Positions 8,202 through 17,307 of a DNA stretch of 64,000 bases are shown here, piece after piece. The notes under the pieces were generated by a model, which did no database searches, was not told where the DNA came from, and worked only from the letters and a program-made list of their open reading frames with translations. Location of the stretch: assembly GCA_031556725.1 (NCBI GenBank), contig JAVBSL010000017.1:62001-126000 (forward strand), read 5' to 3'. Source of the DNA: UBA935 sp031556725 (lineage in GTDB: Bacteria; Bacillota; Clostridia; Lachnospirales; Lachnospiraceae). Position numbers and translations under genes: made by a program. The first letter of the stretch is position 1, and every line of letters begins with the position of its first letter.

Positions 8202-9685
8202 TGAAGAATATCATCAAAGTATTATTTATTATGGTTATGCTGGTCATAGCCGGTGCAGGTGCCTGGGCATTTTATGAAGATAATGAAGATACTGAGAGGA
8301 TAATTACCGAACCGGTACGCCGAGATGGCTGTACCTGTCCTTTGGATCGAAACCTTCCGATCTTTTTCATCAATACCGCCGGACAGGATATTAATACAGT
8401 ACCCGAACGTATGGTCATCACGGATTATAAAACCGAGGTACTTTTATGGGAACCAAGCCCCCGGTATCGGGTTATGCTTACGCTGTATGAACCGGGTGAG
8501 TACGGCTATACCTGCATATGCGGGGGAGAGGAACCGTCCTTTTCACAGGAGGTCACCATCAGTTTACGTGGGCAGTCCACATTGGGTTATGAAAAGAAAC
8601 AGTATTCATTGACCCTTGAAGATGATGAATATAATGACCAGCCACGGTCACTGCTGGGGATGCCCAAGCACCATCAGTGGGTGCTCAATGCATCCTATGT
8701 CGACAAGAGTTTGCTTCGTAACGCTTTGGCATATACGATGGCTGGAGAAATTATGGAATATGCCCCCCGTTTTGAATTTTGTGAGGTGTTGATGAACACA
8801 GGGGATACACCGCTGTCTTTTGATGATGACTATTTGGGTGTCTATCTTTTGATGGAGAAAATCAAGCGTTCGCCCAAACGCGTTTCCATCAAGAAGGTGG
8901 ATGAGCGATATGGAGATACAAGTTTTATTATTGCCCGGGATAAGTTTAAGAGTGATGATGCGCTCCTTCACACCGACTGGGGTGCATTGGAGGACGATTT
9001 CATCATGGGCTATGACGGGCGGGTCCGTTTCCGGACGGTTCTGACCTGCAGTTATCCGGACTTAAATCAGTTGCCGGAGTATTCGAAGCGCATTGAGAGC
9101 TATGTTAACGATTTTGAGTATGCTTTAGGTTCCAAGAATTTTGAAGATCGCAGTACGGGATACCGCAACTATATTGACGTGGATTCCTTTGTGGAATTTG
9201 CAATGATCAATGAGGTTCTTAAAAATACAGACGGCGGTGAAGCCAGTACTTATTTTTACAAGGATCTGGGTGGGAAAATGAAAGCCGGGCCGGTTTGGGA
9301 CTTTGATCTGACACTGGGCAACCTGGCATCATGGGAAACAGAGAATGCAGCAGTCCAGGATCCTACAGGCATGCGCATCACTAATGTTGCCTGGTTTTCC
9401 CGGTTATTTCAGGACCCTTATTTTTCCGGGAAGTTTAATTATTCTTACAAGCGGCTGCGCAGCAGTTCATGGACCAATGAAGAAATGGCCGATCTGATCA
9501 GTGACTTGCAGGAACGCCTTGGACCTGCCGCTGAGCGAAATACCAAACGATGGTATTCCGGCCCGAAATCTGATTTTGATTATCAGCGCGAGGTGGATGA
9601 TTTGCGCGAATTTATCCGCCTGCGTATGGAATGGATGGATCGCAACATTCATCTGGTCTATAGACTCAAGCAGAATGATCAGTAG
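8201..9685 (+). CDS. CotH-family protein kinase, membrane-anchored
   Basis: A 494-residue protein with an N-terminal membrane anchor or signal segment (residues about 5-25) and a CotH domain (about 120-480). Family landmarks are SLRGQSTLGYEKKQYSL, LLMEKIKRSPKRVSIKKV, FAMINEVLKNTDGG and the metal-binding WDFDLTLGN. CotH proteins are atypical secreted kinases; in Bacillus subtilis CotH phosphorylates spore-coat proteins. Here it sits outside the membrane and is coupled to VTC and DUF4956, in an operon with glycosidase-like proteins and a GT2 synthase. Its target may therefore be a surface protein or glycan (inference). It is in the usual size range and appears intact. A second CotH gene is at 35661-37388. 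Confidence 0.85.
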   Translation: MKNIIKVLFIMVMLVIAGAGAWAFYEDNEDTERIITEPVRRDGCTCPLDRNLPIFFINTAGQDINTVPERMVITDYKTEVLLWEPSPRYRVMLTLYEPGEYGYTCICGGEEPSFSQEVTISLRGQSTLGYEKKQYSLTLEDDEYNDQPRSLLGMPKHHQWVLNASYVDKSLLRNALAYTMAGEIMEYAPRFEFCEVLMNTGDTPLSFDDDYLGVYLLMEKIKRSPKRVSIKKVDERYGDTSFIIARDKFKSDDALLHTDWGALEDDFIMGYDGRVRFRTVLTCSYPDLNQLPEYSKRIESYVNDFEYALGSKNFEDRSTGYRNYIDVDSFVEFAMINEVLKNTDGGEASTYFYKDLGGKMKAGPVWDFDLTLGNLASWETENAAVQDPTGMRITNVAWFSRLFQDPYFSGKFNYSYKRLRSSSWTNEEMADLISDLQERLGPAAERNTKRWYSGPKSDFDYQREVDDLREFIRLRMEWMDRNIHLVYRLKQNDQ

Positions 9686-9714
9686 TTAAATGTTGTACAG
9701 AATGGAGTTTTTGA

Positions 9715-11883
9715 ATGAATATCCGCAAATATATGTTTTTTTCAATCCTTTTTCTTATTTTTCTTGGGTTGATGATTATAATCGCATATCGGCAATATTA
9801 TTCGGTTGTTGTGGGGCATGATCTTCCGGTTATGGAAATGCAAGACGATATTTCACGTCGTGCCCGTGTTTCGGAGGGCGGTATTCAAATAATTGTCAAT
9901 GGTAAATGGGAGGATTTTGAAATACGGGGAATTCAATTGTCTTCCTTTAAGCCCGGTTATATCCGTAACCGGAGCAGTGTTCCGAAAGAAGATGTTATAG
10001 AGTGGCTTGAAGCGATCGCTCTTTTGGGAGTAAATACCATTCAGATTCCGTATTTGCAGCCACCTGCTTTTTACGATGCCATATTTGAGTTTAATCTAAG
10101 CCATAAGGAACCTTTGTACATCATTCACAGTGTTCCGATTGATGGCGAGGCGGCAATGGTGTTTTACAATGCCTACCAGCCTGAAGTAGTCGATAATATC
10201 CGCGCTGATATGCGCAATACGGTAGATGCATTACACGGGCGTGCCGCAATACTTGATAATCAGCGACATCACGCCGGACTGTATCTTAAGGATGTTTCGG
10301 CGTATGTAATCGGTTATATTATCGGTGATCAGACCAGCGCAGGGGTGGTAACGTTAACAAATCAACGCTTCGCAACAACCAGAGATTATACAGGAACCTA
10401 TTATGCAGTTCAGGACGTTACGCCTTTTGAGTGTTTTGTTGCAGAAAATCTGGACTATATATGTAATTATGAAATAGAAAACTATGGTACCCTTAGTCTT
10501 TATTCGTATTTATCGTCACCCGAAACAGACCCTGTTGAGCATCGTAATGAATCAAATGCTTCCCGTGGTGCCGGATTTGACTTGGATAATATCAGATACT
10601 TAAAGCCGGATATGCAAAATCTCATTGCATGCTACAGCGTTCATCCCAACAGTCCGGTTTTTATGGACTACGATTTGGTTGATAATCCTGAGCGGCGGAA
10701 TCCTGATGAGCCCAGTGCTTATCAGATTTACCTGGAACGGCTTGTGGAGCACCACGATTTGCCGGTATTCGTCACCGGTGTGGGTATTCCCGCATCACGA
10801 GGTGTTTCTCATATAGATTTGGATGATGGGTATGATCGTGGCGGACACAATGAAGAAAAACAGGGGGAACTGCTGGTAAACCTCTTAGAAGATATCAAAG
10901 GGGTCGGCTGCCGGGGGGTAGTGATTCAGTCCTTCCAGGATGAATGGTTATTGCATTCCACTCACAACACAAAAGAGTTTGATGATCCGGAAAGTGCATA
11001 CAGTTGGCAGGATGTTCAATCCAGTGACAAGTGCTTTGGTTTACTGGAATTTATACCGGGCGAGAATGCGCCTGTTTGTGTAGTGGACGGGGATGCTTCG
11101 GAATGGGTTGATGCTCCTTTGTATGAGAGCAATGGAATTCGCTTCACAGTTAACAGTGATAATACATATTTATATTTAATGGCAGAGATACCCGACTTTA
11201 GTTTGCGTGATGATACGCTGTCGATTGCCCTGGATGTCACCCCTAAAAGTGGTGCCAGCCGTTGGGAAGAACAGAATCTTGACCTGCCGTTTCCGGCAGA
11301 TTTTATTGTGAACCTTCATGGCTACAACGAATCCCGGATTGTCGTGCAAAGCCGCTATAATCTTTTTCGATATAGATTTGCATATTACAGTCATATACAA
11401 GCCAGACAAACGGAAGTTCCGGCAGCGGATGAACCTGTTTTTTCTGCAATCTACCAAATTAACAGGTACAATGTGATATTGCAGGATACAAATCAACCAT
11501 TGCCGATTATTTATCACGAGACCGGTCAGCTTATCCATGGAACGGCTAACGTGGATGACACGGAGTACAACTCACTGACCGATTTTTGTAAGGATCAAGT
11601 GCTGGAAGTGCGTATTCCCTGGTCGCTCATTAACGTGCGTGACCCGGTACGCCGTGCAATACAGCCGGATTTTTTCATGGAGGGCATTGGCGATGAAATC
11701 CGGATCCGCAATATCAGAATCGGGTTTGTATATCGCCCTCAGGACGGCGACCAGGTGAGCAGTGGAGCGCTATCCTATAATCTGCCCAATTTGAGCAATA
11801 CAAAGTATCATTCACGATTACGAACATCAGCATATATACTTAAGGAATATTGGAACCGCAATAAAAAACAGGAGGCATCTTAA
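9715..11883 (+). CDS. Membrane-anchored glycosidase-like protein, probably catalytically inactive
   Basis: A 722-residue protein with an N-terminal membrane helix (about residues 6-24), a TIM-barrel glycosidase-like domain (about 50-460) and a C-terminal CBM9/DOMON-like beta domain starting near VVDGDASEW. It is a clear paralogue of the lipoprotein at 14434. Aligned segments include YLKDVSAYVIGYIIGDQTSA with YISDVSEWLGGWIIGSEWSA, and the SFQDEW/SWQDEW segment. At the two positions where clan GH-A enzymes carry acid/base and nucleophile Glu, the paralogue has GSEW and IGEYG, whereas this protein has GDQT and VTGVG. Both Glu are lost, so it is probably a non-catalytic sugar-binding or scaffold protein. 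GGAG seven bases upstream supports the start. Confidence 0.72.
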   Translation: MNIRKYMFFSILFLIFLGLMIIIAYRQYYSVVVGHDLPVMEMQDDISRRARVSEGGIQIIVNGKWEDFEIRGIQLSSFKPGYIRNRSSVPKEDVIEWLEAIALLGVNTIQIPYLQPPAFYDAIFEFNLSHKEPLYIIHSVPIDGEAAMVFYNAYQPEVVDNIRADMRNTVDALHGRAAILDNQRHHAGLYLKDVSAYVIGYIIGDQTSAGVVTLTNQRFATTRDYTGTYYAVQDVTPFECFVAENLDYICNYEIENYGTLSLYSYLSSPETDPVEHRNESNASRGAGFDLDNIRYLKPDMQNLIACYSVHPNSPVFMDYDLVDNPERRNPDEPSAYQIYLERLVEHHDLPVFVTGVGIPASRGVSHIDLDDGYDRGGHNEEKQGELLVNLLEDIKGVGCRGVVIQSFQDEWLLHSTHNTKEFDDPESAYSWQDVQSSDKCFGLLEFIPGENAPVCVVDGDASEWVDAPLYESNGIRFTVNSDNTYLYLMAEIPDFSLRDDTLSIALDVTPKSGASRWEEQNLDLPFPADFIVNLHGYNESRIVVQSRYNLFRYRFAYYSHIQARQTEVPAADEPVFSAIYQINRYNVILQDTNQPLPIIYHETGQLIHGTANVDDTEYNSLTDFCKDQVLEVRIPWSLINVRDPVRRAIQPDFFMEGIGDEIRIRNIRIGFVYRPQDGDQVSSGALSYNLPNLSNTKYHSRLRTSAYILKEYWNRNKKQEAS

Positions 11884-12551
11884 TGGAATTAATTATTATT
11901 TACATCTCGTTTGTGACTATTATTTGTATGGTGCTCATCGTCGGGATGTATTTTGCAAACTCGATGGTTAACCGTAATCTGCACAGGCGGCGTCTGGATA
12001 AGCGGATGCAGGTCATCAGGCAACTGTTTGATGAGCATATTGCTCAGCCGAATCCGGCCGATTTGAGTCAAAGCGAAATTGATAAAATGCGTAAATTGGC
12101 GCTATCTCGTATCGGTTTGGAGGCTTTTACCAGGTATTACAGCGAATATACTTCACAAAACGGCTTTGACAAAGCGCAGCTTTACGCCGCCCGCATTGTG
12201 GATTATAAAATACTGATGAAAAACTATATTGTTCGTAATAAGTATCGGGCCAGTTATATTTTGTACCTGTTTGCGGAGTATCGTCTGCATAGCCCGGAAA
12301 CGGATCGGATGGCTATCGAGGGCTTGAGCGATAAATCTTTTTACACCCGCAATAACGCCCTGAATGTGATTAAGAACACGGGCAGTGTTCCGCTTGCTAT
12401 TAATGCACTCAAGGTTGTGAGTGCCGGTGAGCGTTATTACAATGGAAAGATGATAATTGATTTTTTTGATACATTTACCGGTGACAGGGATGACTTATCG
12501 ATGGAGCTTTTAAAAAATTTTGATTTTTCAGCATATTTATCCAACGGTTGA
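11883..12551 (+). CDS. HEAT-repeat membrane protein, N-terminal part (frame broken)
   Basis: This frame gives 222 residues: one N-terminal membrane helix (about residues 3-25), then an all-helical region with HEAT-like repeats. The start has AGGAGG upstream and overlaps the previous stop by one base. The frame ends at TGA 12549-12551, but the next frame continues the same kind of repeat without a ribosome binding site. Adding one T to the T5 run at 12524-12528 would join the two into one protein of about 373 residues. It is therefore either a gene disrupted by a single-base deletion, a sequencing error, or a slippage site. HEAT-repeat partners are common next to BcsA-like synthases, where they probably act as docking proteins (inference). 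Confidence 0.7.
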   Translation: MELIIIYISFVTIICMVLIVGMYFANSMVNRNLHRRRLDKRMQVIRQLFDEHIAQPNPADLSQSEIDKMRKLALSRIGLEAFTRYYSEYTSQNGFDKAQLYAARIVDYKILMKNYIVRNKYRASYILYLFAEYRLHSPETDRMAIEGLSDKSFYTRNNALNVIKNTGSVPLAINALKVVSAGERYYNGKMIIDFFDTFTGDRDDLSMELLKNFDFSAYLSNG

Positions 12552-13003
12552 TTCCGACGTACTTTACCAACCAGAAAACCAATACGGAGCCTGTACAGGA
12601 TTTAATGCTGCAATGTCTGAAGAGCGAAGATAAAGATTTGATTATTAGTGCCAGTAAGTATTTTGGCTGGGTGACTAATGACAAGGCAGGCGAAGTCCTT
12701 CTTCGTAATTTGGATCATTCTGACTGGGAGGTGCGCGCTCTCAGTGCCCGCGTCAGTCAGCGCGGATACGAAAGTCCGCAGCTTTTGAATGTTTTGGAGC
12801 AGCACCTTGCGGACAGCAACTGGTTTGTACGGATGAACAGTGCCTATGCGTTTCTGTTTATGGTAAAGGATGATGAGCGTGTAAAACGCATTCTGGACGG
12901 CAAGGATAAGTATGCTCGCGAAATGATTATTTATGTCATGTTTGTAAAAGGCATGATTGATTATAACGAGTATGTTAAGATGACGGCAGAACCGGTTGTT
13001 TAG
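12548..13003 (+). CDS. HEAT-repeat protein, C-terminal part (frame broken)
   Basis: This 151-residue frame continues the HEAT repeats of the preceding gene: ISASKYFGWVTNDKAGEVLLRNLDHSD, then WEVRALSARVSQRGY and WFVRMNSAYAFLFMV. The only early start is TTG at 12548, without a Shine-Dalgarno sequence, and the frame is open further upstream through FSIFIQR. This strongly suggests that it belongs to the gene starting at 11883. It ends 11 bases before the GT2 synthase. If the two halves are made separately, this one would lack the membrane anchor. Confidence 0.6.
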   Translation: MIPTYFTNQKTNTEPVQDLMLQCLKSEDKDLIISASKYFGWVTNDKAGEVLLRNLDHSDWEVRALSARVSQRGYESPQLLNVLEQHLADSNWFVRMNSAYAFLFMVKDDERVKRILDGKDKYAREMIIYVMFVKGMIDYNEYVKMTAEPVV

Positions 13004-13014
13004 GGAGGAAGATT

Positions 13015-14424
13015 ATGGAAAGAGCAATATATATAATTAACTATTTCTTTTTTATATACATGTTTGTTTATGCAATTATATTCTTTATGTCCACGATAGT
13101 GGCATCTCTGAATATGGATGACTTTTCGGTGCGTAAAAAGCACATGAGTTATGCCATGCTTTCTAACAAGGGTAATTATGTTCCGATTTCGATATTGGTT
13201 CCGGCCTATAATGAGGAAGTCACTATTATTGATACCATTGAGTCACTTTTAAATCTTGAGTACCCGGAATATGAGATTATTGTTGTAAATGACGGGTCAA
13301 AGGATAATACAGCCCAAGCGGTAATTGACCACTACAAGCTACAGCGCGTTGCCCGGCCGGTGCGGCTTTTGGTACCATGTCATCCGTTGGAAAGTGTGTA
13401 TGAAAACAATAACAAGGTCCGTATCGTCCTGGTTAATAAAGACAATGGCGGTAAAGCAGATGCTCTGAATATGGGAATTAATGTAAGCAGGTTCCCGCTT
13501 TTTGTCTGTATGGATGCAGATTCTTTGCTTCAATCCGATGCTCTGACTAAAATTGTTGAGGCCTTTTTAGAGGACGACAGCACGATTGCGGTAGGCGGTA
13601 ATATTAAAGTGGCAAACACAACTGTGCTGGAAAAGGGCCATGTTGTGGAGCAGCGTACCCCTAAAAAATTAATGATCATTTTTCAGACGATTGAGTACCT
13701 GCGCGTATTTTTGGCATCCCGTGTGGCTTTCAATACCATCAATGCCAATCTGATTGTTTCCGGAGCCTTTGGTATGTACTCCAAAAAAGCGGCTATTAAT
13801 GTAGGCGGCTACACTGTAGGAGTTATCGGCGAAGATATGGAACTGATTGTTAAGATGCATGCATTCTATCGAAAAAATAAAGAACCCTACCGAATTTCAT
13901 ATGTACCGGATGCGGTATGCTGGACACAGGTACCGGAAAAGCTGAGCGTTTTAAAAAATCAGCGCCGCCGCTGGCATGTTGGCATGGGTCAAAGCCTGAA
14001 GGGCCATACTTTTATGCTCTTAAATCCCAAGTATGGTACAGTGGGAATGATAGCATATCCTTATTTCCTGCTATTTGAGTATGTAACGCCGCTTTTGGAT
14101 ATTCTCGGTATTGTCAGTATTGGAGTGTCCTTTGCATTTGGTTTGCTGAACAGGAGATTCTTTATTGTTTACTTGCTGGTATATATGGGATATAGTATGA
14201 TTGTATCGATGGTTTCCATATTACTTGAAAAGTATATCTTTTCCGATACAATGAAGAAACATATGATGTTTAAGCTTCTGTTTTTTGCAATTTTGGAATC
14301 ATTTGGGTTTAGACAGTTGATGTCCGTATTCCGTTTTGGAGCATTTTTCAGTCCCAGAAGAAAACAGTGGGGGGATATGGAGCGGACGAAGCAGGCACAG
14401 CGCAGCGACACAGGAAACGCTTAA
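13015..14424 (+). CDS. Processive family-2 glycosyltransferase (BcsA/IcaA-like)
   Basis: A 469-residue membrane glycosyltransferase. One N-terminal helix (about 8-30) is followed by the GT-A domain with VPAYNEE, VVNDGSKDNT, the DxD-type CMDADS, the acceptor/base region GEDMEL and the processivity motif QRRRW. Three or four C-terminal helices (about 340-430) follow. The Q-x-x-R-W motif marks synthases of long beta-linked polysaccharides such as cellulose or poly-N-acetylglucosamine, which are polymerised and exported through the same membrane channel. The sugar cannot be told from the sequence. Its operon mates (CotH, VTC, DUF4956, HEAT protein, glycosidase-like proteins) suggest a modified or trimmed exopolysaccharide. 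No PilZ domain is present. GGGAGG upstream supports the start. Confidence 0.88.
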   Translation: MERAIYIINYFFFIYMFVYAIIFFMSTIVASLNMDDFSVRKKHMSYAMLSNKGNYVPISILVPAYNEEVTIIDTIESLLNLEYPEYEIIVVNDGSKDNTAQAVIDHYKLQRVARPVRLLVPCHPLESVYENNNKVRIVLVNKDNGGKADALNMGINVSRFPLFVCMDADSLLQSDALTKIVEAFLEDDSTIAVGGNIKVANTTVLEKGHVVEQRTPKKLMIIFQTIEYLRVFLASRVAFNTINANLIVSGAFGMYSKKAAINVGGYTVGVIGEDMELIVKMHAFYRKNKEPYRISYVPDAVCWTQVPEKLSVLKNQRRRWHVGMGQSLKGHTFMLLNPKYGTVGMIAYPYFLLFEYVTPLLDILGIVSIGVSFAFGLLNRRFFIVYLLVYMGYSMIVSMVSILLEKYIFSDTMKKHMMFKLLFFAILESFGFRQLMSVFRFGAFFSPRRKQWGDMERTKQAQRSDTGNA

Positions 14425-14433
14425 GGATTTGGA

Positions 14434-16503
14434 ATGATGAAATGGATTTATGCAGCAATTATTATGACATTTCTGCTGGCATCCGGTTGTGCACAGACAC
14501 CGATGCCGGCTGCGGATTATGAATTACAACCGACACCGCAACCGACACTGCAGCCGACACCGGTGCCGGCTGTTCCCTTTACAGGTAATCAGGAGAATGG
14601 TATCCGTACTAATGCAAGAACATATGGCATGGACTTCTGGTTTTACCATGGAGGGAATTGGAAGGAAGATACCCTGCGAGGCGTTAACATCGGTGTAACT
14701 TTGCCGGGGCAGGTGACAAAAACCGGGGATATTCCCTACAATGCTTATATGGCTTGGTTTAAGCAGATTTCAGAGATGAATGCCAACTGCATTCGGGTGT
14801 ATTCCAAACAGAATCCGGCTTTCTATTCGGCTCTGGCAGATTATAACAGAGAGGCGGCCTGTCCCCTTTGGCTATACCAGGGGGTGTGGATTGAACAAGA
14901 GGATGCACTGGATAAGAAGACAGTAGCCAGAGCCCTTGAATGTGCAAGGGATTTGGTGGAGGTGGTTCATGGTTCAGGTAAGGCAAAGGGCTATATTTCC
15001 GATGTGTCTGAATGGCTGGGTGGTTGGATCATCGGTTCGGAGTGGTCGGCAAGCTATATTGCGGCAACCAATAAGAAGGCGACAGCATCTTATGAGGGAA
15101 CCTATCTGTTCACTGAGGAGGGAGCCCCGGCCTTCGAGAGCAATCTTTGTGCCATCGGGGATGGTCTTTTAGCATATGAAACGAAAGAATATAAGGTACA
15201 GGCTCCGGTTGCATTTATAAACTGGTCCACTACTGATGTGCTGGAACACCCCTCGGAAGCGGATCCTTTTGAAGATGCCGAAAGTTTTGATATGGAATTG
15301 ATTTTATCGGCAGATGCCAATCAGGCCGGTCTGTTTGCACTATATCATGTGTATCCAACCTACCCTGAGTTTATTTCGCAGGAAGCGGAAAAGGATGGTT
15401 TTGCCGAATACCTGGGCAAGTTGGTTGAAGAGCACACCATGCCGGTAGTCATCGGAGAATATGGAGCAAGTTCCTCCCGAGGTATGTCACACCGCTCTCA
15501 GGACGGACTTTATTCACAAGGGGGACTCAACGAACAGGAGCAGAGCAGAGAGTGTGCAGCACTGACCCATGCAATCTTCCGGTCCGGGATGAAGGGTGCA
15601 ATGTTGTTTTCCTGGCAGGATGAATGGTTTAAAGATGTGTGGAATGTCAGTAAGAACACCATTCCTTTACGGAATAATTACTGGTATAATGCCCAAAACA
15701 GTGAGCAATCCTACGGCTTGTTAGGCGTGTTTCCCCATGAGGACAGGCCTCCGGTTTACATTGACGGAGAAATCGCTGAGTGGTCGGAGGAGCATATGCT
15801 TTACAGATTTGAGGAAGGCGAATTGTATGTGCAGTATGATGAAGGTTATTTATATCTGATGTTTAAAGCGATCGATATTGCGGCATGGAGCAGGCCGATG
15901 TACTTTCCCATCAGCTTTGATGAAAAGACTGGACTGACATCTATTGGCGGAGGTACAGAATTCGACCGGAAAACCCAATTCGTGATTGAAGTCAGGGATG
16001 ATACGGTACGACTGCTTGTCAGTGCAACCCATGACAGCTTTGCCAGCCAATATGGCGGTTCGCTCACAGACGGCACCTTCCATCCGATATATCAGTATCT
16101 GCGGGGGGCATATACCAGACCGGATACCGGTGAAGAGATTCCCATGGATGTTGTGGAAACCGGTCTTTTAAGAAGCGGGATAACCAATCCTTATGCTCAA
16201 AATTATGATTCGCTGGCAGATTATTATCGTGATGATGACTTCCTTGAAATACGTTTGCCATGGATGCTGATCGGATACATGGATCCTTCTGAGGGAAGAG
16301 TGATGTATCCGGCCGCACAGAAAGATGCTAAAGGCGGAAAGAAAGTCGAAGGTCTTTATATCGGCTTCGGTTTGGAAGGAGCCGCAATTCCTTTAGTCGG
16401 TTATGAAATCAAACCATGGGGAAATACGGTTACTTTCCATGAGCGGTTGAAACAGAGCTATTATGAAATGCAAGAAGTGTTTGGTCAGTATGATTTGAAT
16501 TAA
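14434..16503 (+). CDS. Glycosidase-like lipoprotein (clan GH-A type)
   Basis: A 689-residue lipoprotein with lipobox LASGC (Cys about residue 19), a short Pro/Thr/Gln-rich linker, a TIM-barrel domain (about 60-420) and a C-terminal CBM9/DOMON-like domain (from about YIDGEIAEW). Candidate catalytic acids are Glu in WIIGSEW (end of strand 4) and Glu in VVIGEYGAS (end of strand 7), as expected for clan GH-A hydrolases. It probably cuts or remodels the polysaccharide made by the GT2 synthase just upstream, as cellulases do in bcs loci (inference). It lies 9 bases after that gene. It is the active-looking partner of the degenerate paralogue at 9715. The exact GH family could not be assigned. Confidence 0.75.
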   Translation: MMKWIYAAIIMTFLLASGCAQTPMPAADYELQPTPQPTLQPTPVPAVPFTGNQENGIRTNARTYGMDFWFYHGGNWKEDTLRGVNIGVTLPGQVTKTGDIPYNAYMAWFKQISEMNANCIRVYSKQNPAFYSALADYNREAACPLWLYQGVWIEQEDALDKKTVARALECARDLVEVVHGSGKAKGYISDVSEWLGGWIIGSEWSASYIAATNKKATASYEGTYLFTEEGAPAFESNLCAIGDGLLAYETKEYKVQAPVAFINWSTTDVLEHPSEADPFEDAESFDMELILSADANQAGLFALYHVYPTYPEFISQEAEKDGFAEYLGKLVEEHTMPVVIGEYGASSSRGMSHRSQDGLYSQGGLNEQEQSRECAALTHAIFRSGMKGAMLFSWQDEWFKDVWNVSKNTIPLRNNYWYNAQNSEQSYGLLGVFPHEDRPPVYIDGEIAEWSEEHMLYRFEEGELYVQYDEGYLYLMFKAIDIAAWSRPMYFPISFDEKTGLTSIGGGTEFDRKTQFVIEVRDDTVRLLVSATHDSFASQYGGSLTDGTFHPIYQYLRGAYTRPDTGEEIPMDVVETGLLRSGITNPYAQNYDSLADYYRDDDFLEIRLPWMLIGYMDPSEGRVMYPAAQKDAKGGKKVEGLYIGFGLEGAAIPLVGYEIKPWGNTVTFHERLKQSYYEMQEVFGQYDLN

Positions 16504-16524
16504 GAATATGGTGAAATATTAAAA

Positions 16525-16558
16525 ACGGATGTTAATGCCTGAGTGCATTAACATCCGT
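16525..16558. terminator. Bidirectional terminator after the polysaccharide-like operon
   Basis: ACGGATGTTAATGC (16525-16538) pairs perfectly with GCATTAACATCCGT (16545-16558) around a 6-base loop, with A and T-rich flanks. It separates two converging genes. Confidence 0.85.
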
Positions 16559-16581
16559 ATATGCTTTTGCTAAAAAAATAA

Positions 16582-17187
16582 TTATGCGATGCCGGCATCG
16601 GTTTTCAGCTTATCAAAGCCTTTCATAACCGCATCATAGGTCTTCTGGGAAATATCGGGAAGCTTCCCGCCCCAGGTCTTTTCAGCTGCCTTAAAGCCTT
16701 TTTCAAAGGCTGAACGCATTTCTTCGATTTTTTTGGGATCACCGCCGGTCAGTGCCGTAGCAAAATCCAGAATCCGCGACGAGGTCTGGGAAACACCCCA
16801 ATAGCCGTCTTCGGCAATATCGGCCTGAGCCTGTGATTTGGTGGCGGCATCAACAGTGAAATTTCCGCTGCTTAAGGTGCTCCAGATATCATTGGCTTTG
16901 CCGTAGGTTTTGGCCTGTCCGTTCATCATCTTGTGAACCAGATCCATTAGCTGCGATTTGTTTTTATCAGTCTCAGCTTTTAATTTGGCAACGGTTGCCG
17001 CATCCGGTTTGTATTTGGTTTTGGCAGCAGCCTTTTTGGCATCGGCTGAAGGCTCATAAACCACTCCACTGGTGTTTTCTGCGGTTTTGGCAGTTGTTTC
17101 GGTTTTCTGATCATCATTCTTTGTGTTAGCTTGGTAAGTACTGTAGCTTTGGGTGTCAACCCCACTTGTAACTCCGTTTACGCTCAT
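16582..17187 (-). CDS. Conserved-looking hypothetical protein, 201 aa
   Basis: A 201-residue soluble protein without a signal peptide. The first 70 residues are polar and low in complexity (Thr, Ala, Lys, Asp, Glu). The rest is helical, with the segments DGYWGVSQTSSRILDFATAL, EEMRSAFEKGFKAAEKTWGG and ISQKTYDAVMKGFDKL. Proteins of this style are found in Clostridia, but I cannot name a function. The start has a good ribosome binding site (AAGGAGGG). It is a single-gene unit between two terminator or promoter regions. Confidence 0.75.
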   Translation of the reverse strand: MSVNGVTSGVDTQSYSTYQANTKNDDQKTETTAKTAENTSGVVYEPSADAKKAAAKTKYKPDAATVAKLKAETDKNKSQLMDLVHKMMNGQAKTYGKANDIWSTLSSGNFTVDAATKSQAQADIAEDGYWGVSQTSSRILDFATALTGGDPKKIEEMRSAFEKGFKAAEKTWGGKLPDISQKTYDAVMKGFDKLKTDAGIA

Positions 17188-17265
17188 TTTTAACCCTCCT
17201 TGGTTGATGAATAGTATAATTCAATATGTTTATCGGTTAAATCAGACTGGAACTTAATAGCAGGA

Positions 17266-17294
17266 TTGCTTTTTTTTGAAATATTCTTTATAAT
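17266..17294 (+). promoter_or_regulatory. Promoter of the ispE-gntR operon
   Basis: TTGCTT (17266-17271) and a perfect TATAAT (17289-17294) are separated by 17 bases. The predicted start of transcription is near 17301, directly before the palindromic operator at 17308 and about 50 bases before ispE. Confidence 0.7.
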
Positions 17295-17307
17295 CTATTT
17301 ATAGGAA

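Noticed and set aside
12509..12515. TTTAAAA heptamer in the right phase for -1 programmed frameshifting in the HEAT-repeat gene
   Set aside because: After a -1 slip at this site the new frame meets TGA at 12521-12523 at once, so it cannot join the two halves. The shift must lie between 12524 and 12549.
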